Shown: positions 32,350 to 40,104, counted from the first letter of the stretch. The stretch is DNA of 55,581 nucleotides from Alphaproteobacteria bacterium (GCA_023150415.1 JAKLKY010000008.1:1-55581), one strand, 5' to 3'. The notes: generated from the sequence alone by a model not told the origin. Translations and numbers: made by a program.

Positions 32350-32787
32350 TTAGCTGACGGCGCAATCATGTGTAGGAACAAATAACGCCTGCTCTCGAAC
32401 CTGTTCGTCAGGAAACAATTGCGGAAAGGTCAAAGCAAAGGAGGCCAATTCATCTGTTTGTCCTTTTCCTGCGTAGGATACATTTTTTACGATTCCCAAA
32501 GCGCCAAGATCGATATGCCCCTTTGTACAATGTTGGGCAATGTAATTACGCATTTCTTCAACTGTAACAAGCGTTTGGCCTACATAAACTCCGGTCAAAT
32601 CAGTTGGAGAAATTGCCAGTTCCTTATGTGCTCCTTGTTTTGCTAGCTTTGAGAGACATCGAATGGCTTTGTAAACGGCAGACTCTCTAGCTTCTTCAGT
32701 AGAAAATAATCTTTCTCCTGCTGGACAGATATTTTGCCCGGCGACCAGCTTAAAGGAAAATCGGAAATTGTTGTTTGCCTCAGTCAT
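32350..32787 (-). CDS. Hypothetical protein, 145 aa
   Basis: Not recognised. A soluble protein with a charged N-terminus, a helix around A-V-Y-K-A-I-R-C-L-S-K-L-A-K-Q and a mixed C-terminal half. GGAGATTTT precedes the ATG. AT-richer than pyrE, which begins 40 bases downstream in the same direction. It lies at the left edge of the phage cassette and could be cargo or an older host gene. Confidence 0.6.
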   Translation of the reverse strand: MTEANNNFRFSFKLVAGQNICPAGERLFSTEEARESAVYKAIRCLSKLAKQGAHKELAISPTDLTGVYVGQTLVTVEEMRNYIAQHCTKGHIDLGALGIVKNVSYAGKGQTDELASFALTFPQLFPDEQVREQALFVPTHDCAVS

Positions 32788-33096
32788 AAAATCTCCATGT
32801 TGTTCTGTTATTTTTATATTATTTTATGTATTTTCTAATCAACAACGTGCTATTTGTCAAATGGTTCCCGTTTTGCGCCGCAGCAAAAACGCGGTTTTTA
32901 TCCACAGAATCCGCACTTTTGCAGAAATCGGCGTGTGTCAGGAGCCCCCCATCGCTGTGGGCGGATCCGGGTCCAGATGCCGGAATTTGCTCTCACAAAA
33001 ACATACAATGGTGTTGTCAGGGCTTGTTCCAGCTCTTTAATATTCAGACCTAAATAATTGATAAATCACAGAAAATGTAAATCGCTCAGGAAAGGA
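32788..33096. other. Gene-free left flank of the phage cassette
   Basis: No convincing gene. The left part (32805-32845) is very AT-rich and probably holds the promoter of the leftward 145-aa gene. A perfect DnaA box (TTATCCACA) lies at 32898-32906, but alone. No attachment-site repeat shared with the right end was found. Confidence 0.6.
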
Positions 33097-33124
33097 TTGA
33101 CATCCGCAAATTTTCACGTATAAA
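33097..33124 (+). promoter_or_regulatory. Strong sigma70-like promoter of the phage cassette
   Basis: Consensus -35 TTGACA, 16-base spacer, -10 TATAAA. It lies 43 bases before the first cassette ATG, and the LexA-type box begins five bases after the -10. Confidence 0.75.
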
Positions 33125-33128
33125 AAGA

Positions 33129-33153
33129 GAACATTAATAGAACAAAAAGGAAC
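33129..33153 (+). promoter_or_regulatory. LexA-type operator
   Basis: GAAC-ATTAATA-GAAC (33129-33143) exactly fits the GAAC-N7-GAAC direct repeat bound by alphaproteobacterial LexA. A third GAAC follows at 33150 with a 6-base spacing. It overlaps the expected transcription start, so bound LexA should block the promoter until DNA damage. Protein binding is inferred from the pattern. Confidence 0.65.
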
Positions 33154-33166
33154 AAAGAGAAAAACG

Positions 33167-33622
33167 ATGATGATATCCCGATCCTCCTTCTATTCCCATC
33201 CGATCACCGCGATTAAGACCGTGCCGTTCGATTCTGTGGTCGAAGCCTGGTTCTGGTTCATCCAGGCCATGGCCGCCCGCAATGACGGCGCGCGCATCGC
33301 GGCGGGGCGTGCCCCCGTGCCGCGCCCGTGTGAGCCCACGGACATATTAAAGGTTCTGGATCGGCTGGTGCGCAACCGCCGCTTACTCAAGGAACATCTG
33401 CTGGTGTTGCGTCATTACGGGCGGCGGCTGATGGCGCCCGATCCGCGCCGGGTGAAAGAGGCGCGTGCCTATAAATTATGGGTCGAGGCTTTGGATGTCC
33501 TGCATGCGCCGCTGGTGCAAAAAGGAATCGTCGCCGCCAAGACTGCAGCGCGCCCCCACTGGGTGCGCGAAGCCTGCGTCTATGAACGGGAAGATATGGC
33601 AGAAGGGATGGCGGCGGAATGA
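33167..33622 (+). CDS. Hypothetical phage protein, first gene of the cassette
   Basis: 151 residues, basic, mostly helical, not recognised. Features: A-W-F-W-F-I-Q-A-M near residue 27 and an arginine-rich helix (L-D-R-L-V-R-N-R-R-L-L-K-E-H). The basic character could suit DNA binding or a role in packaging, but nothing specific is seen. It is the first gene downstream of the LexA-boxed promoter and overlaps the next gene by four bases, so its expression should follow SOS control. Two adjacent ATGs could serve as start. Confidence 0.65.
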   Translation: MMISRSSFYSHPITAIKTVPFDSVVEAWFWFIQAMAARNDGARIAAGRAPVPRPCEPTDILKVLDRLVRNRRLLKEHLLVLRHYGRRLMAPDPRRVKEARAYKLWVEALDVLHAPLVQKGIVAAKTAARPHWVREACVYEREDMAEGMAAE

Positions 33623-34089
33623 AAACCGGTTTTTCCCAATTGCAGGCTATGCGCGCCTGGGTCGTCTTCTCAGGGGAGACAGATTTGCCGTGGCTGGGGA
33701 TTCTCAAACGCGGCTTTCGTCACTGCTTTGTGATTTTGCATGATGGGCGGCAATGGATTTCCGTCGATCCGATGGCGCATAGCCTGGATATCTGCGCGCA
33801 TCCGCTGCCGGGTGATTTTGATTTGCCGGGCTGGCTGCGCGCGCGCGGGCACAAGGTTGTTGCGGCGCCTCTGGCCCGCGTCCGGCGCGAAGCGCCGTGG
33901 ATGCCGCTGACCTGTGTGGAGGTGGTGAAACGCATTCTGGGTCTGCACCAGCGTTTCATCCTCACGCCATGGCAGCTTTATCGGTATTTAGTAGATGGTC
34001 GCTGGTCGATGGTTATCGGCAGTGCTGACCAGCCGCTATCCACCATCAGCCAACCACTTTTAGAAGGAGATCTTGCATGGGAAGCCTAG
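33619..34089 (+). CDS. Possible permuted papain-like (NlpC/P60-like) phage protein
   Basis: 156 residues. The arrangement R-H-C-F-V-I-L near residue 34, followed by a strand with W-I-S-V-D-P and later P-L-T-C-V-E-V-V-K-R-I-L-G near 109, resembles the permuted NlpC/P60 cysteine peptidase fold in which the cysteine heads a helix. This is a motif guess, not a secure match. The last 30 or so residues are encoded by a word-repeat region (TGGTCGCTGG / CCAGCCGC), so the tail may be a repeat insertion. Its end overlaps the next gene. Confidence 0.55.
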   Translation: MKTGFSQLQAMRAWVVFSGETDLPWLGILKRGFRHCFVILHDGRQWISVDPMAHSLDICAHPLPGDFDLPGWLRARGHKVVAAPLARVRREAPWMPLTCVEVVKRILGLHQRFILTPWQLYRYLVDGRWSMVIGSADQPLSTISQPLLEGDLAWEA

Positions 34090-34310
34090 GATCACGTCCC
34101 AAAATTCCAAGTTACACCCCGCCGGCCTATACGCCGCCGCCTGCGCCCGCGCCGGAGCCGCAAGAGACAGCGGAAGAAAAAGCCGCGCAGCAACGCAAAC
34201 AAAACCTGCTGCAACGATCGCGCGGGCAGTTCGGCACAGTGCTGACCAGTTTTCGTGGGCTTCTGGGGCTTAACAGCGCGCCCGCCCGTAAAACCTTGCT
34301 GGGAGAATAA
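34077..34310 (+). CDS. Small proline-rich phage protein upstream of the portal
   Basis: 77 residues: a proline-rich N-terminal half (P-S-Y-T-P-P-A-Y-T-P-P-P), then a charged stretch, then R-G-Q-F-G-T-V-L-T-S-F-R-G-L-L and A-P-A-R-K-T-L-L-G-E. Small proteins with this kind of ending occur next to portal genes in podovirus-like prophages; their role is unknown to me. An AGAAGGAGATC ribosome site precedes the ATG; the stop is two bases before the portal gene. Confidence 0.75.
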   Translation: MGSLGSRPKIPSYTPPAYTPPPAPAPEPQETAEEKAAQQRKQNLLQRSRGQFGTVLTSFRGLLGLNSAPARKTLLGE

Positions 34311-34312
34311 GC

Positions 34313-35860
34313 ATGACCACAAAAACGAAAAAGGCAAAAACGGCGCGATCTTTGCCGGTCGTCGCTGCGCCGGATGAAGCGTTATTACACCCACTGATCG
34401 CGCGTTATCATGAGGCTCGTAAATCACGTGGCGCGTGGGAAAATCTCTGGCAGGAATGTTATGATTACGCCCTGCCGCAGCGCGGCGATTTTCTGAGCGC
34501 GTATCAACCAGGCCAGCGCCGCACCGATAAAATCTATGACGCCACGGCGATGGATGCCGCCGATCAACTGGCCGCCAGTTTGCTGGGTCATCTTACGCCC
34601 GCCTGGTCGCAATGGTTTGGCCTCAAGCCGGGGCCTGATTTGTCGCGCGCCGAGGCCGAGCGTCTGGCGCCCGTGTTGGAAAAGGCCGCGCGCACGATTC
34701 AAGATCATTTCGATCGCTCCAACTTCGCGGTGGAGATTCATCAATGTTATCTCGATCTCGTGGTTGGCGGCACGGCCAGCTTGTATTTCGCCGAAGCGGC
34801 GCCGGGCGGGTTCTCTGCCTTTCATTTCGCTGCCGTGCCGCTCAGCCAGGCGGTGCTGGGGGAGGGGGCGGGCGGCATGCTCGACACCACCTACCGCCGC
34901 ATGGATCTAACGCTGGAGCATTTGCAGTCGCGTTTTTCCGGCATTGAATTTCCTGCGCGCGTGATGCGCGAAGGTCTGCGCGATCCGCAGCAAACCTTCG
35001 CCGTAATCGAATCTGTCATGCCCGATGGGCTGGTCTATCTTTACCGCGCTGTGCTGGCGGAGGATGAAAGCAATCCGTTGCTGCTGGCGCAGGGGCGTTT
35101 TGCCAATGCGCCATTCATCAATTTCCGCTGGATGAAATCGCCCGGCGAGATTTACGGACGCTCGCCCGTGATGAAGGCGCTGCCCGATATCAAGACAGCG
35201 AATAAAGTTGTCGAGCTGATTTTGAAGAATGCGTCGATCGCCGTGACCGGTATCTGGCAGGCCGATGATGACGGCGTGCTTAATCCGGCGAATATCGAAC
35301 TTGTGCCCGGCGCTATCATTCCCAAGGCGGTGGGATCGCAAGGGCTGCAGCCGCTGGACATGCCGGGGCGGTTTGACGTGTCGCAGCTGGTGCTCGACAG
35401 TCTGCAAGCGCGCATCCGCAACGCATTGCTGGCTGACAAGCTGGCGCCCGTCATCAGCCCGCGCATGACGGCCACAGAAGTGCTGGAGCGTTCCGCCGAG
35501 ATGTCGTTGCTGCTGGGCGCGACGTATGGGCGCTTGCAGTCGGAATTGCTGACGCCGCTTATTGCGCGTGCGTTTGCCATTTTGCGGCGGCGCGGCGAGG
35601 TACCGGACATCAGCATCGACGGGCGTCTGGTTAGCGTCGATTACCGCTCCCCACTCGCCCGCGCGCAGGGACAGCGCAACGTGCAAAACACGATCAGCTG
35701 GCTGAATACCGTACTGGCGATGGGCCCGGCGGCGTCCGGCGCGGTGGATCTTGTTCAGGCTGCGCGGTTTCTGGGCGATGCGCTGGCGGTGCCATCAGAC
35801 CTGCTGCGCACGATGCCTGCACTCATTGACCCCACTTCCACAAACCAAAAGGAGATCTAA
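34313..35860 (+). CDS. Portal / head-to-tail connector, T7 gp8-like
   Basis: 515 residues of the podoviral head-to-tail connector family. Twelve copies form the ring through which DNA enters and leaves the capsid. Conserved features: W-E-N-L-W-Q-E-C-Y-D-Y-A-L-P near residue 40, then Y-D-A-T-A-M-D-A-A-D-Q-L-A, and the C-terminal T-A-T-E-V-L-E-R-S-A-E-M. Length matches T7-like portals. It opens the block that follows T7 virion gene order. Confidence 0.93.
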   Translation: MTTKTKKAKTARSLPVVAAPDEALLHPLIARYHEARKSRGAWENLWQECYDYALPQRGDFLSAYQPGQRRTDKIYDATAMDAADQLAASLLGHLTPAWSQWFGLKPGPDLSRAEAERLAPVLEKAARTIQDHFDRSNFAVEIHQCYLDLVVGGTASLYFAEAAPGGFSAFHFAAVPLSQAVLGEGAGGMLDTTYRRMDLTLEHLQSRFSGIEFPARVMREGLRDPQQTFAVIESVMPDGLVYLYRAVLAEDESNPLLLAQGRFANAPFINFRWMKSPGEIYGRSPVMKALPDIKTANKVVELILKNASIAVTGIWQADDDGVLNPANIELVPGAIIPKAVGSQGLQPLDMPGRFDVSQLVLDSLQARIRNALLADKLAPVISPRMTATEVLERSAEMSLLLGATYGRLQSELLTPLIARAFAILRRRGEVPDISIDGRLVSVDYRSPLARAQGQRNVQNTISWLNTVLAMGPAASGAVDLVQAARFLGDALAVPSDLLRTMPALIDPTSTNQKEI

Positions 35861-35863
35861 ACC

Positions 35864-36505
35864 ATGACTGACAATTTACTGACTGCTGATATTCCCGAAA
35901 AATTTAAAGACCCGCAGACGGGAACGCTGCGCACAGAGGCATTGCTGCAATCGTACCGCGAGCTGGAGAAGCGCCTCTCGCAGAGCCCGGCCGCGCCCAA
36001 ATCGCCCGATGATTACTGCATCGACTGCGCGCACGGCCTGTTTACGCCCGATACGCAAGTGAACCAACGCCTGCATGCCAAGGGCTTTACGCAGGATCAG
36101 GCGCAGGAAGTCTATAACATCGCGGCTGAGAAACTGGTGCCGATGATCCTGGAGGTGCAGGCCGAGTTCAAGGCTGATCGCGAGGTGGAGAAACTCGTCG
36201 CGCATTTCGGCGGCGCTGAACAATGGCGCGAAATCTCCCGCCAGTTGCTAGCCTTCGGCCAGCGCAATCTGCCGGCGGATGTGCTGGAGAACATGTCCTC
36301 ATCATATGAAGGCGTTCTGGCGCTGCAGCGCATGATGCAGGCGGAAGAGCCTTCGCTGGCCCGTTCCGGTGCGACGCGTCCGGCCGCGACGGATGAAAAA
36401 GACTTGCATGCGATGATGCGTGATCCACGCTACTGGCGCGAAAAAGATCCCGCCTTCGTAGCCAAGGTCACCGAAGGGTTTGAGAAGATGTACGCAAGCC
36501 GGTAG
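35864..36505 (+). CDS. Capsid scaffolding protein, T7 gp9-like
   Basis: 213 residues, acidic and helical, with the typical opening I-P-E-K-F-K-D-P-Q-T-G-T-L-R and a terminal helix V-A-K-V-T-E-G-F-E-K-M-Y. Scaffolds guide capsid assembly and leave before maturation. It sits between portal and capsid genes as gp9 does in T7. AGGAGATC precedes the ATG. A palindrome that can serve as a terminator follows the stop. Confidence 0.85.
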   Translation: MTDNLLTADIPEKFKDPQTGTLRTEALLQSYRELEKRLSQSPAAPKSPDDYCIDCAHGLFTPDTQVNQRLHAKGFTQDQAQEVYNIAAEKLVPMILEVQAEFKADREVEKLVAHFGGAEQWREISRQLLAFGQRNLPADVLENMSSSYEGVLALQRMMQAEEPSLARSGATRPAATDEKDLHAMMRDPRYWREKDPAFVAKVTEGFEKMYASR

Positions 36506-36531
36506 GTGGTGGTTAGTGATTAGTGGAAAAG

Positions 36532-36557
36532 GGGGCGCAGCGAAATCGTTGCGTCCC
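36532..36557. repeat. GGGGCGCAGCGA palindrome, terminator-like
   Basis: Arms GGGGCGCAGCGA and TCGTTGCGTCCC pair completely if two G-U pairs are allowed, around AA, and are followed by ATTTTTTTTG. It is a variant of the GGGGACGCAAC subfamily and is likely to end the portal-scaffold transcript. Confidence 0.8.
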
Positions 36558-36597
36558 ATTTTTTTTGTGAGGATTGAAAGATTTTTTAAAAAACAAC

Positions 36598-36626
36598 TTG
36601 ACGTTGAGTGACTTTTGTTCTATAGT
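36598..36626 (+). promoter_or_regulatory. Promoter upstream of the capsid gene
   Basis: TTGACG, a 17-base spacer, TATAGT. It would restart transcription after the terminator-like palindrome, but a hairpin terminator begins at the expected start site. Confidence 0.65.
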
Positions 36627-36635
36627 CATCTCATC

Positions 36636-36682
36636 AACGCCAGAATTGTGTCTTGAAGAAGCGCACAAGTTCGGCGTTTTTT
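36636..36682 (+). terminator. Hairpin terminator right after a promoter
   Basis: AACGCC/GGCGTT outer stem and TTGTG/CACAA inner stem, followed by T6. It begins about where transcription from the promoter just upstream would start, so most transcripts would be about 50 nt. It may be an attenuator for the capsid gene or a tiny RNA. The next 140 bases to the capsid ATG hold no gene. Confidence 0.6.
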
Positions 36683-36823
36683 ATTTCCCCGCAAAACCAG
36701 AGAACTGACCGCCACGGCGATTTCAGCCCGTGTTTTGCGCTGCGCCGCCTTCGGCCCAAACCGGCCAACCGAACCCGCGCATTCATCCCCTAGAAACCAA
36801 CATCAACAACCAAGAGGTAAAGC

Positions 36824-37657
36824 ATGTCGACATCACTCGACCAGGCCTTCATCAAGCAATATGAACGCGAGGTGCATGAGGCCTTCCAACGCCAGGGCTC
36901 CAAATTGCGGGGCACGGTACGCTCTGTTACGAACGTCAATGGCTCGTCCGCCGTCTTTCAAAAAGTCGGCAAGGGGCTGGCGTCCACGAAATCAACACAT
37001 GGCATGGTGCCCGTGATGAATCTGGATCACACCAACGTGGAAATCACACTCACCGATTATTATGCGGGTGATTGGGTTGATCGTCTGGAAGAACTGAAAA
37101 CAAACATCAATGAACGTCAGGTGATTGCGAATGCCGGCGCCTATGCACTGGGCCGCAAGACAGATGAGTTGATTATCAACGCGCTGGCAACCGCATCGAC
37201 GAACGTCATCGTCGATAACAATGTGGGCATGACGCTGGATAAAATTCTGCAGGCGTTCGAGACATTCGGTAACAATGACGTCCCCGATGATAGTCAACGG
37301 TTCTGCGTGGTGGGATGGAAACAGTGGCGCGAGCTGCTGCAGCTCAAGGAATTTTCCAGCGCCGATTACGCTGGCTCGGAAAATCTGCCATTCAGCACCG
37401 TCACGCAGGCCAAGATGTTCCTAGGCTCTGTGTTCATTCCGCATTCGGGATTGCCGAAAGATGGGAGCGATATCCGCTCTTGCTTCTGGTATCACAAAAC
37501 CGCTGTCGGCCACGCCGCCAACAGCGATGTAAAAACCGACATCACCTGGCACGGCGACCGCGCATCGCACTTCGTGAACAATATGATGGGCCAGGGTGCG
37601 GGTCTGATCGACCAGGCTGGCATCGTCGTCATCAAATGCGATGAGACACCGGATTAG
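36824..37657 (+). CDS. Major capsid protein
   Basis: 277 residues of the podoviral coat protein family. Seen are an N-terminal helix with I-K-Q-Y-E-R-E-V-H-E-A-F, the strand V-E-I-T-L-T-D-Y-Y-A-G-D-W-V-D, and the long helix I-A-N-A-G-A-Y-A-L-G-R-K-T-D-E-L-I. Position after the scaffold agrees with T7 gp10. AGAGGTAAAGC precedes the ATG. The gene looks intact with no stops or shifts, which implies recent selection. Confidence 0.88.
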   Translation: MSTSLDQAFIKQYEREVHEAFQRQGSKLRGTVRSVTNVNGSSAVFQKVGKGLASTKSTHGMVPVMNLDHTNVEITLTDYYAGDWVDRLEELKTNINERQVIANAGAYALGRKTDELIINALATASTNVIVDNNVGMTLDKILQAFETFGNNDVPDDSQRFCVVGWKQWRELLQLKEFSSADYAGSENLPFSTVTQAKMFLGSVFIPHSGLPKDGSDIRSCFWYHKTAVGHAANSDVKTDITWHGDRASHFVNNMMGQGAGLIDQAGIVVIKCDETPD

Positions 37658-37674
37658 TGGATTGTGATTGGAAG

Positions 37675-37712
37675 TTGGTGGTTGGAATTTTTTCTTTTTT
37701 ACCAACCACCAA
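37675..37712. repeat. TTGGTGGTTGG hairpin
   Basis: Perfect 11-base arms (TTGGTGGTTGG / CCAACCACCAA) around a T-rich loop, with further degenerate copies of the same words on either side. Related word strings lie at 36500-36525 and 45961-45987. It lies just past the capsid stop. Confidence 0.8.
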
Positions 37713-37757
37713 TAACCAGCCACTAAACACCAAACATCTACAACCAAGGAGATTACC

Positions 37758-37997
37758 ATGGCTTACGTTTCCAACGATCTGAGCGTGCTGGCCTATGCCA
37801 ACAACTTTACGCTCTGGCACTACACCACGACCGATGCGTCCGTCACCAGCGCTGGCTATTTCAACAAGGCTAGCGAAATGATGCGCGTCAATGATCTGAT
37901 CATTGTGAATATCGACACCGACGGCACACCGTCAACAAAATTCTATGTCGTCACATCGAATACAGGCGGCGTTGTGGGGAGCACGCTCTATTCATAG
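37758..37997 (+). CDS. Small virion-associated protein after the capsid
   Basis: 79 residues, mostly beta strand, starting M-A-Y-V-S-N-D-L-S-V-L-A-Y-A-N-N and with G-Y-F-N-K-A-S-E-M-M-R-V-N-D. Proteins of this type lie next to the coat gene in several podoviral genomes and may decorate the head; I know no direct function. CCAAGGAGATTACC precedes the ATG. It is followed by a terminator. Confidence 0.75.
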   Translation: MAYVSNDLSVLAYANNFTLWHYTTTDASVTSAGYFNKASEMMRVNDLIIVNIDTDGTPSTKFYVVTSNTGGVVGSTLYS

Positions 37998-38018
37998 GAG
38001 TCCCCCGCACTGTTGTTC

Positions 38019-38079
38019 GGGCCGCAGCCTCTTTGCGTTTTCCTTCCAGCGCAGCGTTGCTGTGGCCCATTTTTTTTTA
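38019..38079 (+). terminator. Intrinsic terminator after the capsid pair
   Basis: GGGCCGCAGC pairs with GCTGTGGCCC (one G-U) around 30 bases and is followed by A then T9. It would end the capsid transcript. Confidence 0.6.
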
Positions 38080-38080
38080 G

Positions 38081-38151
38081 AATCTCGGAATCTCAGAATC
38101 TCGGAATCTCAGTAAAAAGTGCTTCTGAAGTTCTGAGATTCCGAGATTCTG
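38081..38151. repeat. AATCTCGGAATCTCAG tandem and inverted repeat
   Basis: A 16-base word occurs twice head to tail (38081-38096, 38097-38112), then in inverted form (38133-38151), making a perfect 19-base stem with a 20-base loop. It ends in T5. It lies 18 bases before the tail-tube gene, so it could also affect its translation. Confidence 0.9.
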
Positions 38152-38169
38152 TTTTTAAAGGAGACTTTC

Positions 38170-38739
38170 ATGCCCCTGACCGATATTGCCCTGTGCTCGC
38201 GCGCGTTGATCCGCATTGGCGCCGCGCCCATCACCGCGTTCGACGATGAAAGCGCTGAGGCGGAAATTTCCGGCGCGCTTTATGCTCCGGCGCGCGATGC
38301 GCTGCTCTCATCCTATCCGTGGAGTTTTGCCAGCGGCCAGGTTGCACTTTCGCTGTTGCCCGAGGCACCGCTCGCCGATTACCCCTACGCGTTCGGCCTG
38401 CCCAGCGATTTCCTGCGCGCCATTTCCGTGGGCACCGGCAGCAAAGGGCGCGGCCTGAACTACCGCATCGCGCGCTCCGCCCTGCACACATTTTCCGACA
38501 GCGCCGTGCTGACCTATGTTTTTCGCCCGGATGAAAGCGAATTTCCGCCCTATTTCGATCAGGCGCTGATTGCGCGTCTGGCCGCGGAATTCGTGATTCC
38601 GGTGACAGAAAACACCAGCCGCGCTGAAGCCTTGTTTGCTCTGGCGGAAAAGGAATTCCAGCGCGCCCGGCAAATCGACGCGCAGCAAGACTCTCCCAAC
38701 CGGATTGAGAATTTCAGTTTGATTGATGCGCGGGGGTAG
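38170..38739 (+). CDS. Tail tubular protein A, T7 gp11-like
   Basis: 189 residues of the podoviral gatekeeper family that attaches below the portal. Typical N-terminus M-P-L-T-D-I-A-L-C-S-R-A-L-I-R-I-G, then A-R-D-A-L-L-S-S-Y-P-W-S-F-A, and L-P-S-D-F-L-R-A-I-S-V. Length and position match gp11. A cargo block starts three bases after its stop, separating it from the gp12-like gene that normally follows. Confidence 0.92.
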   Translation: MPLTDIALCSRALIRIGAAPITAFDDESAEAEISGALYAPARDALLSSYPWSFASGQVALSLLPEAPLADYPYAFGLPSDFLRAISVGTGSKGRGLNYRIARSALHTFSDSAVLTYVFRPDESEFPPYFDQALIARLAAEFVIPVTENTSRAEALFALAEKEFQRARQIDAQQDSPNRIENFSLIDARG

Positions 38740-38742
38740 AAC

Positions 38743-39663
38743 ATGGTTTTTGAATTTATCCGAAATGGACTCCTTCAAAATAATGTTGGCAACAATATGA
38801 TTAACAAGGAAAGAGATGTCAAAAAAGTCAAAGAAATTATGAGTCGTCTAGGCAGGTTTGATAATGCCAAATCCCCTGAGCCACATGGAATTATTACACG
38901 GGAGCTTGATCAGTCTATTAAAACGTTTCAGAAAGAGAATAACTTAAAAATTGATGGAATTATGCATCCAAAAGGGGAAACAGAAACAGCTCTGATTGAC
39001 ACGATGTTATATAAGACGGTCCGCAATGGATTAAATTTTTCAGATTTGGAGGAAGAGGATGAAGAAGAAAGTTTACCGCCTGTTCCTCCTCAGAAACCGG
39101 AGCCGCCATCAGACATCACCCCTGAAGAGGAGGATCCGAAGGAATCTCCTGATATTCCACAAGATGAGCCTAAGCATGATTGCAGTCATTTACAGACTGC
39201 ACTAGACAACGCTGAGGCCGCTTTACAACAGAAAGAAGAAGCCTTAGAGCAAGCTTCCACGCAGATTGAAGCGAAGAGAACACAATTGGAATCAAAAATT
39301 TCTGAATTAGAGCAAGAACTGGATGCAATGAAAGCCGCGAAAACACCAACAGATATAGCTGTAACAACTATAGGCATTGCAAGCGGTGCACTAGGCGGTG
39401 GATTGATAGGCTCTATTGGCGGGCCTGGAGGAGCAGCAGTTGGCATATTGACAGGGGGTCATCGGGGTATGGACATTGCAGATGAGGCAAGAGAAGAAGT
39501 CAGTAAAAATATCATGCTTAAAGAAATTGAAATAGAGCAATTGCAATCTCAGCTTGACCAGCTTGATGGAGCGCTAGAAGCGTTTGAGAACGAGGTATCC
39601 GCAGCAGAATCTTTGGTTTCAGAAGTTGAAATCGCTCTAGAACAATGCGAACTATCAGAGTAA
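38743..39663 (+). CDS. Peptidoglycan-binding, coiled-coil, glycine-zipper protein (cargo)
   Basis: 306 residues, AT-rich and unlike the neighbouring virion genes in codon use. Order: a peptidoglycan-binding-like three-helix domain (about 32-85, with A/S-I-K-T-F-Q-K-E-N-N-L-K-I-D-G), an acidic proline-rich linker (102-145), a coiled coil (148-198), a glycine-zipper hydrophobic segment (205-240, G-G-G-L-I-G-S-I-G-G-P-G-G) and a second coiled coil (250-302). The build suggests a membrane-inserting, wall-binding protein. It may replace the missing ejection proteins (gp15, gp16) or be a moron; both are inference. Confidence 0.65.
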   Translation: MVFEFIRNGLLQNNVGNNMINKERDVKKVKEIMSRLGRFDNAKSPEPHGIITRELDQSIKTFQKENNLKIDGIMHPKGETETALIDTMLYKTVRNGLNFSDLEEEDEEESLPPVPPQKPEPPSDITPEEEDPKESPDIPQDEPKHDCSHLQTALDNAEAALQQKEEALEQASTQIEAKRTQLESKISELEQELDAMKAAKTPTDIAVTTIGIASGALGGGLIGSIGGPGGAAVGILTGGHRGMDIADEAREEVSKNIMLKEIEIEQLQSQLDQLDGALEAFENEVSAAESLVSEVEIALEQCELSE

Positions 39664-39664
39664 A

Positions 39665-40045
39665 ATGGCTCAATACAATCTAAATATTCTAAAGGTTCAG
39701 ATGAGCATCAAAGACGTCATCCGCGACACAGCCTTCATTTTTTTTCTGACCTATTGGAGCGGTTTTGTTATGGGTTATGCAGGGCTCATGAATAATCCTT
39801 ACATATTTCTTACAGTGAGTTATGCTGTGGTCTTTTCAGGATTTTGCCTTATTATCTCATGGACGCCCTCAAACGCATTACAGCGCATACTTTCTGTTGC
39901 AGCGCTGTTATGGCTTTTGACCGCTTCGGAACATTTTCCTCGTGGATATTATAAAGAATGGATGATATCAGGCGTGGCCGTTTTTGCCATGGCACTGCTG
40001 AGCTTGTATGGAGCATCTTGCTTAAAGAAGATTTTGAAACCTTAA
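39665..40045 (+). CDS. Hypothetical membrane protein, 126 aa (cargo)
   Basis: Four hydrophobic helices (about residues 17-42, 46-66, 73-92 and 97-122), no recognised family. It starts one base after the preceding stop, so the two are probably translated together; M-S-I-K-D-V, 12 codons later, has a better ribosome site. The pairing with the peptidoglycan-binding protein suggests a shared envelope function. It is followed by a terminator, making this a self-contained two-gene unit. Confidence 0.6.
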   Translation: MAQYNLNILKVQMSIKDVIRDTAFIFFLTYWSGFVMGYAGLMNNPYIFLTVSYAVVFSGFCLIISWTPSNALQRILSVAALLWLLTASEHFPRGYYKEWMISGVAVFAMALLSLYGASCLKKILKP

Positions 40046-40070
40046 AGTAAAAAATATTGATTTTTGAAAC

Positions 40071-40092
40071 CCGCCCACCGGCGGAGTTTTTT
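40071..40092 (+). terminator. Intrinsic terminator of the first cargo pair
   Basis: CCGCC, loop CACC, GGCGG, then AGTTTTTT. The same stem and loop recur in the terminator at 41143, so the two ends are related. Confidence 0.75.
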
Positions 40093-40104
40093 GTCTTTGT
40101 TGGT

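Noticed and set aside
32898-32906. Perfect DnaA box near AT-rich DNA as a replication origin
   Set aside because: Only one box was found, with no cluster, and no origin-linked genes nearby. One 9-mer is expected by chance.
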